NCBI RefSeq assembly: GCF_026914185.1 | Contig: NC_070563.1 | Span: 6,407,001-6,471,000, forward strand | DNA: 64,000 bases | Direction of reading: 5' to 3' | From: Puccinia triticina | Lineage: Eukaryota; Basidiomycota; Pucciniomycetes; Pucciniales; Pucciniaceae | In this document: piece after piece, positions 22,330 to 33,577 of the stretch | Numbering within the stretch: the first letter of the stretch is position 1 | Layout of the letters: the number at the start of each line of letters is the position of its first letter | The notes under the pieces: generated by a model | Told to the model about the DNA's origin: nothing | The model's input: only the letters and a program-made list of their open reading frames with translations | Databases searched by the model: none | Program-made: the position numbers and the translations under genes

Positions 22330-25300
22330 ATGCACAGCGGCCATCGTTCGAGTCAGAGTGTTTCAGCCGTCTCAGCAGCCCCCACACCCTCCTTCGCCGA
22401 CCGTCCCTTCCCCGCTCATGCCGGAAACTCCGTCGTCACTTCTACCTACAGACCCCCCACGATCAGTGCTAGGGAAACTACTGAATTCGAGGACGTTCAG
22501 GTCAGTCTAGTTTTACATGATTCTTAGGCCTCGAATAGTTTCCTTGCTTATTGACCCTCATGCTTGCCACTTGTTGAATTGTTCACAGGCTAGGACGTTT
22601 TGTAAATGGTGAATGTCCTTTGTTTTTCTCCCTGTTTTGACTGCTGTCAAGTATTGATGTTTGAATGCATAGGCTCAATGCCAAGCTGGATGTGCGCAAG
22701 GTGGCGCCGATGTCGAACTTGAGTCAAGACTTATCGGATGGCACGAATTTAATCCAGCTCATGGTCAGTCATATTTCTTACAACCTGCCTAGCCAATTAT
22801 CTAGAGGAGCTGATCATTTATCTGTTGGTGTGTGTGTATGGATCACAGGAAATCATGGGCGATGCTTCGTTGGGGCGTTACAATCGGACACCAAGGATGC
22901 GCGTTCAGAAGGCCGAAAACGTCAACAAAGCCCTCCAGTTCATTCAATCCCGCGGAGTCACTCTGACCAACATCGGCCCCGAAGGTTGTCCAGCATCTCC
23001 TTCCTTCGTGAACCTTGCCGCTCCCGAATCCAACTAAGCCTTCTCCACCTCTGTAGATGTCATCGACGGCAATCTCAAGCTAATACTGGGACTCATTTGG
23101 ACCCTTATCCGTTGCGTCTTCTCACTTTCAAGTCGGTAGAATGTGCTTTACTGATGCCTCTTACTGTCCTTCGATCAGTCCGGTTTACTATCGCCGATAT
23201 CAGCGAAGAGGGTGTCAACGCAAAAGAAGGTATGGGTCTAACAGTCTCCATCTGGCGCATGCTGCATTATTAATCCTCTTGAAATTAGGTCTCTTGTTAT
23301 GGTGTCAGCGGAAGACGCGTGGCTACGAATCTGTAAACGTCACAGATTTCAGCGGTAGCTGGCAAGACGGTTTGGCATTGTTTGTAGTTTTGTTTTCTTG
23401 ACGAGGCGCTCGCAAGGAAGGTCCACTGATAAGTTGTTTTGTGTTGGCCTCAGATGTGCACTTATTCATCATCATCGACCGGATCTGATCGACTGGGACA
23501 GTCTGCCCCGGGGAGATCGGCACGCTTGTACGCAGATGGCCTTTGATATCGCTGCCACCAGCTTAGGTATACCCGTGCGACCTCGATTGTCTTCTCAGTT
23601 TATTTTCGCTGGAGTCTTCCTGATAGTCCTGCTGACTCGTCTTTGTTCATCTAGCAACTGCTTGAAATATCTGATCTGTGTGATGCTACAAAGCCCGACG
23701 AACGATCTGTGATGACCTATGTTGCCCAATACTTCCACGCCTTTTCATCTATGGGTAACTCTCCCTCCCTTCAAAATGTGCTTTTGCTGGATGCGAAACT
23801 GATCAATCGCTACCAATTTTCATGTTATAGATAAAACGGAAGTAGAAGCCCGACGGGTCGCGAATTTCGTCGAGAACCTGAAATCAATATGGACGTCGAT
23901 GAATGATTACGAACGACGGGTGACGGAATTGATGGACGAGATCCGACAGACGATAGCGACTCGATTGACGAGCACTCTGCCCTCGACATACCTACTCATC
24001 AAAGAACTTGCCGCGGACTTTCAAAAGTATAAGCAGACTACCAAGCGAGGCTGGGTCGCCCAAAAAAACGAGGTTGCTGGCTTGCTTGGTAACATTGTCA
24101 CCAAACTCAGGACGTACAACCTGAGGACCTATGTCCCCCCTGATGGATTGAAATTGACTGTGGGTTGTGTACATGCGTTCCGCGGGGTAAGATGGTTTGT
24201 CTGATAAGCTCTCTTTGACTCTCACTGCAGGATCTGGAGGCGTTCTGGAAAGAGTTGCTTGTCACTGAAGCTAAGCGGTCAAGATCCATCAACGCGAGCA
24301 TCCAAGAGTTTGTCCTTTCCTTTATACAATATATTCCATCGAATATTTGGTAATTAAGAGAATACCATCTTTCCAATAGGATCAAAGAAGGTTTGCGAGT
24401 CCGATTTGCCGATTTAGCCAATGCTTTCGAGCACCAGCTTCATCAATACGCATTAGAATTAGCCGCGCTGACGGGTCCACTAGATGTAAGTGGCTTACAT
24501 TCAACAGCTTCCAAAAAAGAATATCCAGCTCATCATGTCTGTAACGCCGCCCCCTTGGGAACGGCGATAGGACCAACTAGCCCGAGCCAAGGGAATCCAA
24601 ACCATCCTAGGCGAGGAGTTCTCGTCCTCACTGGCGCGCGTCAAACAGGCCGAGCAGGACTGTCTCGAGGCGAACGTCGAGGAGAACGATTACACCGTCT
24701 ATACCGCTGACGACCTCGAGTTCGAGACCGAGGAGGTCCGCAAATCTGCGGCCCGAAAGATCGCCTTCGTTGAGAATCAAGTTGAGTCACCCCTCCCTCC
24801 CTTGGTTACCTATCTCTCCACAGATGCTTTTTGACTCGTCACTTACACCTGTGAACTTTCTAGATCATCTCGGCTGGGATGACCAAGCTAACGCCGGCTC
24901 AGATCGAAGAGTTCGAAACGACCTTCCGGTATTTCGATAAGGATGAAGAGAATAAACTGGGTCTACCTGGGTTCAGTGCGGCGCTGGCGAGTTTAGGGAT
25001 TGTATATTCGGTAGGCCAGCCGTTTTGTATTGGGAAGACCGTGGCGTGAATTTGGAAAGCTAAAGTTATGTATTGTGTGTGTTTTAGGACTCGGATACGG
25101 AGCATATCCATAACCAGATTGCTGGTAGAGACGGGATGGTCACTTTTGAAGCCTTTGTTGGGTTCTTGGTTCAGATCACTGAGGACACCACTTCACCCGA
25201 CCAAGTCAGGGAATCCTTCCGGGGCATTGCTGGCGAGAAGGTACCCCTATTCTTTTCTTCTTCCGCCCTCTTTTTGGGAGTTGGATGAATGGTTGAGAAA

Positions 25301-25581
25301 AGAAAGAGACTGAGATTTTTGCCTGGTTGGTTGGATTCGGTTTGTAGCCGTTTCTTACAGAGCTCGATCTTCGCCACGCGCTCGTCCCGCAGTCGGCCAT
25401 CGACTACCTCCTCGAAGCCATGCCCCCCTTCTCCTCTGATAAACAAGACAATGTCGACTCTTCTCCCGCTGACAATCCCCATCCTTCCTCTTCGAATCCT
25501 GACGATCCCAATGGACAGGCATCTTCTCCTCCGGCTTTCGACTACGAACTCTTCTTGTCTCAGTTATTTGAATTTGATTGA
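22330..25581 (+). CDS. AIN1: Alpha-actinin, actin cross-linking protein
   Basis: Alpha-actinin bundles actin filaments, in fungi mainly at the cytokinetic ring. The many-exon gene gives roughly 700 aa. A Ser- and Pro-rich leader precedes two calponin-homology domains: the first begins ARTFCKWLNAKL across exons 2 and 3, the second contains [20 protein letters not shown] and [21 protein letters not shown] short spectrin-like rod follows (from [16 protein letters not shown]), then two EF-hand-like segments ([17 protein letters not shown] and [12 protein letters not shown]). The EF loops lack the canonical Gly and several ligands, so calcium binding is doubtful. Exon 2 (22589-22608) is only 20 nt. 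The start at 22330 is the ATG whose frame continues into the first CH domain through the splice at 22500. Confidence 0.9.
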
Positions 25582-26213
25582 TCCTTCTCTCTCTTTCCTT
25601 TCTGACTTCCTGTCATTTTGTTGTTGTCGTTCTTGCGCTCTGTCTCCTTTTACTTGTCAAGAGACTGACAGAGAATGGGAAAAAACAACAACATGAAGAT
25701 CAACTTTTTTTCTGCTTCAGTTTTGCTCTACTGGGATGCGGCGAGAGGGGAAGTCTTCTCATCTTCCTGTCCATTCAGTTATGCTTTGGTATTCGACATG
25801 AGAGATTTGAGAAGTGGGTGAAAAAGTGTAGAACAATTGGTTACCTGGGACTGAAGAAACTTAGAGACCCTCCCCATGAACTTGATTAGCATCACCTTGC
25901 TTGTCTACTAGTCACATCACCTTTGTTGTCTACCAGCCACACTCCTTCACAGGTGGTCAATATGTGTCAACCCTCTGCTGTTGCCATCCGCTCCACCTTG
26001 GTGTTTCAATACACATTAAATTTGGCAGCCTCTCAATTATCTTATAAATGGTTATAATGCTGTTGTAACTCTTGCAGTCTAATTTGACAAGTCATGCAGA
26101 TTCTAGGTTGACAATTGGATCTGTTTGGTTAGAGGAACTCCACCGCGTGCATTAAGCTGGGTTGTACGTCTTATGCTCTAGCCTGGGATGTCAGTGAGAA
26201 CAAAGATTGCAGA

Positions 26214-27048
26214 GACTCAGGCCAGAGACCTGAAGTCATGGGATTGGCTACAAGGGTGGAAAATAAGTTCCTAACACTGCAAGAAAAAGTCAAGCAACTG
26301 CCAGCAGTTGACATGCAAGAGCTCCAAGCAAGCTTGTGGTATTACACAAGCCTTTGTCAAGGCTTACTGTTGACCAAGCTTCAACTGCACAGGCACTGCA
26401 AGCACAGTGACTGTGAAGCAAAGCCTATGCATGTTTGAGTGGAGCTAGAACAGCAGTAGTGACTGTGCAGAAAAAGCCTATGTGTGTTTGGGTGGAGCTA
26501 GAACAGCAGCAACCTGCACATCAACTGCTAGCAGTTGCTTGAAGAATGATCAAGAAAGAAAAAAATCAAGAGTGTGAAAATTATCCAATTTAATGCAAAT
26601 TGCCCAGAACCTTTATCAAACTAAAGAGACAAAATTAGAGAGCATGGTATGGCATGTGACAGGAATGGTGAAGGATGAAAAGATTGAAACCATTTTCAAT
26701 GATTTTTTGGTTGAATGGGGCTATCCACCAATTTGAAATAGAATTCAGGCAGCTGTAGGCCAAATCAACACCAAATTGTCCAATTTCATTTGATCCAATA
26801 AAATCATTGAAAATGGTTCCAAATTTTTTCCATTTTTTGTCATTCTTTTTGCATGCCATACTGTGCTCTCCAATTTTCCCTCCTTGGTTTGACCAGTAAT
26901 GAACATTCTGAGAAATTTGCAAGAAAGTAGAAAATTTCCACATTTTTCATTTTTTCATTTTTACTTTTTTTTTATTTCATAATCATTCTTGGGAACTTAT
27001 TTTCCACCCCTGCAGCCAATCTTATGACTTGAAGGCTGTGTCCTGAGC
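26214..27048. mobile_element. Nonautonomous element with ~60-bp inverted repeats
   Basis: Left arm 26214-26273 and right arm 26990-27048 are inverted copies sharing GGGTGGAAAATAAGTTCC and the block CTGAAGTCATGGGATTGGCT / TTCAAGTCATAAGATTGGCT. The interior has no conserved coding sequence and includes the 52-bp duplication at 26406-26511. Exact ends and target-site duplication were not resolved. Confidence 0.65.
26406..26511. repeat. 52-bp tandem duplication
   Basis: Two adjacent copies start at 26406 and 26458 with AGTGACTGTG and end in GGAGCTAGAACAGCAG; they differ at a few positions. Confidence 0.75.
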
Positions 27049-27884
27049 TTCTGCATTCAAAAATGTGGAGCCAAAAACCTTTGTTAGCCCACTGTACAGT
27101 CACTGTACAGATACATTGGTACCCCCAAAAGCTCATTCCAGAAGGCCCACCCACAAACTTGAAGTCATGAGGATTCAAGAATGAGTGGGTGAAATGACTT
27201 CAGAAGAATGAATATAACAAAATAACAAGTATTTGGAACATCAAAAGATTTACAAAATTCCTTGCATTGAATGATGATTTTGAAGAATCTACAATACTAT
27301 TCCAAAAATATCATGAATAACCAGAATCAATAGATTGACATGTGAAATGAATGATAATAGATGAAAAAAAATGAAGTCCAAAAGATATTCTGGAATTTTG
27401 TGGGCATCTGGAATTTTGTGGGCAGTGAAAACAATCAAACCATGTTTTTTTTTGTTTCCTGCAGTGCAGTTTTGTACTTTTTGATGTGTTTTGACTGTAG
27501 CATGTACAAGTTAGCATATTTAAAAGGTATAAAGATTGGGAAAGTGGAGCCTAGCTTATTGCCTATCATTCCTGAATTTTTTTTGTCAAAAGTGGCATTA
27601 TTGAGGTTTCTACATTTGTTTCAAGAAATATATCTTTTAGTCTCTGGAGGGGCTTTGCAGGTTGTGATAGGGGTGCAATTGAGGTCCACCCAACAAGCAA
27701 TCAGTAACTCCTGTGACATATTGGCTAAATTTACAAGTGATTTCAACCATCCTTGAGACTGTTACCAAGTCTATAACCCAGATTTGCAGAAATCAATCAC
27801 AAAATGAGGGCACACACTCTCCAGTTAATGCATAGCCTGTCTGAAACGCAGCTAGCTTGAGGACCGTGATTGCTAGTGACTACA

Positions 27885-29001
27885 TTCACCAGGATTGATT
27901 TTGACACACTCTCCAGAGAGTGCCATACCATAACCTTTTTCCAGAACTGCACTGGATGCTTTTGGTAAAGTTAGTGTAAGAAATAATGAACAATGTTTGA
28001 ACTCATCCACAACTGTTCTGAAACTGATCCTGTATTCATCCATCAATCATCAAGAATTCATGCAGAAGTCAACCGTAAATCAATCAGAACACAGTTAAAA
28101 CCACTAAGACACAATGGCCACAATCAAACCATTACTCAATTTGAAATGTTTGTTGATTGGGATGATTTCTTGGGGTTCAATTCATATTATTCACATGCTA
28201 TTGAAGGTGTTCATTGTTTTCAATTTCCTAATTTTTCCCTCATGTGTGCGCATGAAAGGTTGTTACAAATTGCAGGCTGGGCCTCTTTCAGATCAACGAC
28301 ATGTACACACCAGTTAGAATTATTTGAAAGGCCCACCTGAATTGGAATATTTCCCCAAAAAAAGGCAGGTATCATCTATAATTGAGCCAAAAAAGGATGA
28401 AAATAGGGTGAAAATATGTGTCAAGTCAAGCTTGGAGGTTTTTGGTGTCAGATTTCAGCTAGACAGCCTGGCTTCTTAAAACATATAAGCTTGTGAGTTG
28501 TTTTTATGGTTTTTTGTTTTCCAATGTCTCCACGCACATGCATGTGATCTGTTTTCCATTTTTACAATGTCACCTTTGTGTACGCGCGTACATTGGGGTG
28601 ACAGATCACCAGAGGGGACTTTCACAGCTCCATGACAAGTAAAAACTGGTCAGAAAGCCATTAAAGCACCAGCTAGTCACATTTATGTTGTGTGAAACCC
28701 CTTGCACATAGAGAAATTGATCAACATAAATTCACCAGCAATGATTGATAATTAGGCATTGAGTAAATATCATTTCATTATAGGTTATAATTGAGTTATC
28801 CTTAAAGAATGAAACAGTTCTATACAACATTGCATGTGGTCCTGTGATAATTCCTCATAAATTATGACAGACTTCCAATTGACTTCTGAATAATTTATAA
28901 ATCATTTCGTAATACACATCTGACTGAAATCAGACCCAGAACAACATAAAATTACAGTCAGGAACTCTCTGGAGAGTGCATCAAATTCTTCCCTGGTGAT
29001 T
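27885..29001. mobile_element. Nonautonomous element with ~40-bp terminal inverted repeats
   Basis: The left end 27885-27925 (TTCACCAGG... CACTCTCCAGAGAGTG) matches the reverse complement of 28961-29001 with a few mismatches. The inner part of each end, CACTCTCCAGAGAGT, is itself a palindrome. The 1.1-kb body has a 115-codon frame (27993-28340) of no known family, and near 28540-28610 a hairpin around TACGCGCGTA. Superfamily unknown. Confidence 0.6.
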
Positions 29002-29145
29002 GATGATCAGGATTGGCTGATAGCAAACCATCCAATCAGCACCCGTAGCCACTGCCGGCCATGTCCAACAGTGGAAATTCTGATGTTGCCCATCAAGGGG
29101 ACTTGACACTCCCAATGACTTGGATTGACCAGCCATTGAGGGGAC

Positions 29146-29345
29146 TCAAAACTCTCAATGAATGGTATGTGCCGGTCATCGAGAGGATAAAACCCTCTTG
29201 ATGAACGGTACATCCCCTCAATGACCGGTCTGTACCGGTCATCAAGAGGATAAAACCCTCTTGATGAACATTACATCCCCTCAATGACTGATCTGTACCG
29301 GTCATCCAGAGGGTTATATGGTCTCAATGGCCGGTCTGTGCCAGC
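29146..29345. repeat. 63-bp tandem array of palindromic units
   Basis: The block CCGGTCATC starts at 29172, 29235 and 29298, an exact 63-bp period. Each unit contains palindromes such as TGACCGGTCTGTACCGGTCA and ATCAAGAGGATAAAACCCTC. The units resemble the palindromes at 1-260. Confidence 0.8.
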
Positions 29346-29630
29346 AATCAAGTCAAAAAAAAAAGTATATGCATAAGTATGTGAGCCTGGATCTTCTCTG
29401 TTACTCAACTTCAGTAAACTCCAAGGTTTGGTTGACTTTGATAATTTATTCAACCTTGAAGAAGTGGTGTAACGTAACTCAGAATGTGTGGGATGACGCG
29501 CAAGATGCAAGGCTTTGTGTGAAACCAAGTTTCAAAGCTTTAATGTTGTGAGTGCAAGAAAGTGTGATGGTTTGAAGAAGCCACTGAGCCAAACTCGCAG
29601 ATTCTAGGCTGTGCAAAAGGGGGTGATAGC

Positions 29631-32593
29631 TAAGGCTGCACCCCAAAAGCGGGGTTTGGGGCATGACTTTGGGATCATGCCCCGGGTTACGGCGTCCGGG
29701 ATTGGCCTCAGGAATTCCCCAAAACCCCGGGGCATATGATGGTTTTTTGCGAAGGGAGGATTCCCTGGGGGATGATGTCTTTTTTTGGGTTTTTATGTTT
29801 GTTTTTGTAATTCCAGTGGCCATCAAGTATATACAGGACTGTTTTATCTAGAGCTTGAGGGAAAAGGAAATGAAATGAGAGGCCAAGCGGAGCCTGAGGG
29901 AAAAGAAAACGAGATGAGAGGCCAAGCAAGTAGTTAGAGACTGACAGAAAAGGGCACACGCGCGGACAAGAACCCCAGCAAACGGGTGTAGACATAACAA
30001 GGAAAGGGAATCAGAAGCCTAGAAAGGGCCATCAAAGGCTTGGAACCATCCCTTGAGACACAAGAGATGCTTGATGCTCCTTGGTTGGAGCGTGGATTGT
30101 TGCCAGGAGACAATTCGCCGTCCTTTGGAGAACACACGCTCGGAAGCAGCGCTAGTTGCTGGGATTGAAAGGAATTTCCGTGCCATTTGTGACAGGATTG
30201 GATAAGTCCTTTGTTGACCGGCCCAATAAGCAAGGATCTTGCTGCCCTGCGGATCGGAATCCTCCTTCAAGTAGCGGGAGATCTTGGCTTCAATCCCCTC
30301 AATCGGTGGGGGTGGTTGGTAAAAAGAAGCTGCGAAGAAGTTTGAGGGACCTGCTCCAGAGGCTCGGGCCATTGGGTTTGGGTTGCTAGCAGGCTTGGTC
30401 ATCCCAAGCTGATCCTTGAATTTGTGGGCAGCAGCGCGGAAAGTTGAAAGGACATCATCGACCGCGAGCAAATAGTGATTGTGTATGAAGTTTTTGTGGG
30501 CCTTCCAGAAGCTAACCTTGAAAGTGGGGTCAAGTACCATCACACATATGTATACTGGCTTAGTGAGTGCATCACAAAGGTAGCCATCAATTTTGGCTAT
30601 CATTTGGGCTGCGGGGTTGACAAGTTGGGCTTGATCATAACGGCCTTGCCTGGAGGAGTGGAGGTGTATCATCAGAGTGATGTAAACAGGAAGGGCTGTG
30701 TTCAGTGTTGGATAAGTGGATCCACACAACAGCTCAGTTGCTTCGCTGAGTGGTTCAAGGAGGTTCATCACATTTTTGGCCTGATTCCATTCCTCCAAGG
30801 TCAACAGAAAGCGGCAAGTCTCTGGTTGGGACTGACAGTAATGAGTGCATGACTCCTTGAGTTGAATGGCCTGGCGGAACATGGCAAAGGTTAAATTCCA
30901 GAGGGTTGAAACATTGATTTTGAGACACGTGATCTTCTTGGCTGCAAGATTAGGCTGAGTAAAGCCGACAACATTGGCAAAACGTTTGCGGCGTTGAGGT
31001 GAAAGTTGTACATAGGTACACAATCCGTGTATCCTCTTGAGGATTGAGTCAGCCTCAACATTGGCCCCATCAGGTTCGGTGGTCATCAAGTTGATGCCCA
31101 TCCGGTTTCAAGTGGCCGGGTGAGCAGGTGCATTGTACGGAGCTTTGCCTCCCATTGCGGCGGTGGAAAGTTCTTGACCTTCTTGAGCTGAGCCTTCCAG
31201 AGTTCCAAGGGCCGTGATTCCGGCTTTGGCAGTAAAGTTGATGAAATGTGCAACGCAGCCAAGAAGATGAGTAGCAGTGTTGAAAGAGTCAAGTTGAAGC
31301 GTGAGTTCCCAGGCCATTCGATTGTTTGTTGCGGCATTATCAGCGGTAATTGTGTGTATCTTGTCAAGACACCCATAACGTTCAAGAACTTCATAGAATT
31401 GCTCCGCAAACATCCTGCCGGTATGACTTCCTGGAGAGATGAGATGTTTTGGTTAATTTTTGTTTCATTCAAATAACAAATAAAAGACAAATGAAAACTC
31501 GCACCTTGAATATGAGGGACAGCTATGGTCAAGTCTTTCATCTCAAAGTTGGAATCCAAGTAATGAGTGGTCACTGCCATGAAAGCGGTGACATTAGGGG
31601 CGGTCCAAGCGTTGGTTGTGAACAAAAGATGATCTTGCTTTGCAAGAAACTGGAGCTTGATGGTCTCTTGCGATTGGAGGAAGACTCTGTCAAGGTGAGT
31701 GGAAATGCCATTGCGGGAGACACTGGTAATTAGGGGTGAGGCTCCTTTGTTGAGTAGGCAAACAAGTGCACGGAAAGATGGTTGCTCAACAATTGTAAAC
31801 GGTAGATCACACTTGGCAAGGAAGTATACGAGTGCATTCTTCAATGAAACATTATTAAGCTCCACGTACAAGAAGACCCACGTTGCATAGTCAGAAATAA
31901 TCCTGACTCTAATGCAACGATAACTATAAGATAAAAAGGCACTCACTTTTGGTATGCAGGAGCCAGACTTTGACCACTTCTCCATGTCGATATGCTTTGA
32001 TTTCTGCGTCTTTTTCAGGAGCTTAAGATTGGTGAGGTGGTGGATTTGCAAGAGATGGCCGTGAAAGTTCTTGGTGCTTCCACTTTTATCTTTTTTCAAT
32101 TCGGTCCCACATATATTCCCACCTTTCTGGGTAACTTGACAAATTGCCGCGGTGCCGTCGCTTGTAATTCAAAGTGATTCCAAACCCAACTTCGCTTGGC
32201 TTTATGTGCAGAGTTTTGATCTTTGTCACTGCTTTCGAGCTCGATAATTGTACTGTTGGATGGTGGAGGAGTTAGATATGGGCTTTTTGCTTCATATCTG
32301 TAATAATTCCACTCCAGAGGTAAATATGCTATTTGTCGAATTTCAAGCTTGAAATTCCAATAACCAGACCCCAACAGCCCTCAACTTGGATATCATCACG
32401 TTAGCTCTGATATCATCACGTTAGGTTTACATTTAGGGTAAATGCAAACCAAATGTGATGATAACCACATCATTTCAGCGGCTAGAAAAAAAATGGCCAT
32501 GCCCCGGGGCTTCAGGGCATTCCGGGGCATGGTCGGCGTGTGGGGTTCGGGATGACCCTCATGCCCCGTCCCGAACCCCGGGGCACAGCCTTA
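29631..32593 (-). mobile_element. hAT-family DNA transposon with target-site duplication
   Basis: The left end at 29631 (TAAGGCTGCACCCC) and right end at 32593 (reverse complement TAAGGCTGTGCCCC) form terminal inverted repeats extending into GC-rich subterminal repeats of GGGGCATG. Flanking 8-mers GTGATAGC (29623-29630) and GTGACAGC (32594-32601) agree in 7 of 8 bases, matching the 8-bp duplication of hAT elements. The ends fit the hAT start consensus YARNG. The transposase runs right to left inside. Length 2963 bp. Confidence 0.85.
30019..32374 (-). pseudogene. hAT transposase, BED finger and dimerisation domain, damaged
   Basis: The frame from 32374 has the start of a BED zinc finger (SWVWNHFEL), but the finger's cysteines and KKDKSGSTKNFHGHLLQIH lie in another frame, so a shift is needed near 32150. 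The RNase-H-like core is readable (TTNAWTAPNVTAFMAVTTHY; DKIHTITADNAATNNRMAWE) across an intron at about 31514-31427. A TGA at 31108-31110 interrupts the same frame just before the distal part, unless an unseen intron removes it. The C-terminus is intact, with the hAT dimerisation block (ILAYWAGQQRTYPILSQMAR, then PATSAASERVFS). Probably no longer functional, but recent enough to align end to end. Confidence 0.8.
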
Positions 32594-33577
32594 GTGACAG
32601 CGCGCCCTGCCCAGGGCTGTCGGAGGCTCACTTTGCGAGTCGCACGCCCGCAGCAGCGAGGGACTTTGTGCAGTTCGCAGCCAAGCTCGCCCCGGGCCCG
32701 GGCCAAGCTCGGGCTCGCCCGCACCGCTCCTCCCCGCAGAAATGGTGTGTTTGTCGCTTGGAGTAAGTCCCAGCGTTGCAGCCATTGCCGATGTGCGCAG
32801 AACCCCGCTTAAGTAGTGCGGTTTGCAGCCATGGTATGCACGATTTGGCGGAGCCCTTGGATGCGGTCTTTCTTCCTTGGGCCGGGGCTGTGCTCTGCCG
32901 ACGCAGCCCAACCCGGCACGAGAGAGAGAGTGTGTGTCCGGCTCAACAAGCCCGGGGGAGCTGCAGATTCTCATGCGGATTGCCAAGAAAAACACACACC
33001 AAGTTGTCATTGCTGCGGGGTTTGAGTAGGTGGGTGGGGGCAGAGAGAGGCGGGGGCGAGCGGGTGAGGGGGCCGAGCTGGGGCGAGGGGCCGCTCGAGT
33101 GGAGACGGAGGGCCCTGCAAGGCCGCGGAGTGTGGACACAAGAACGGGTCGGGTGCCCGATGGGCCTGCGTGGCTGTGTGTCCACCAAGCGGGCGCCGAA
33201 AGAGGGCAGGATGTGGCTCGGCGTTCCGGCGCAGAGACCGCACGGCCATGGGTCCCCGGCCCCCAGCCTGCTCGACCTCCGCTGCCCGCCTCGGCTCACC
33301 CCTCCCCACCAAACCCCGCACAACAAAAGGAACTAAAGAGAAAGAGAGAGCGCCGGAGGAAGGCAAGAGGGCCGTCATGTGTGTGTGGGTGCGGGCCAAC
33401 ACGACGACGAGGACGAGCGCAAGAAATAGGATTTCGGAGACGAGCGACGGAGAGAAAGAGAGAGAGAGAACACAGGGACGGGAGGGGCTAAGCGCCGGGG
33501 ACCCTTCCGGCCCTGAACCGGAGCACCTTGTCGTGCACGACCCACAACCTGCACACCACGCGCAAAAAGGGCAAGGA
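32594..33577. other. GC-rich region downstream of EDC4
   Basis: No gene is recognised. Long frames on both strands here reflect high GC content and show low-complexity Pro, Arg and Ala sequence. It includes the 3' flank of EDC4 and the right-hand target site of the hAT element. Confidence 0.4.

Larger units (their letters stand above)
25582..29630. other. AT-rich repeat region without recognisable genes
   Basis: This 4-kb stretch contains a partial tandem duplication (26406-26511), two inverted-repeat elements (26214-27048 and 27885-29001) and a 63-bp tandem array (29146-29345). No conserved protein was recognised. Confidence 0.5.
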
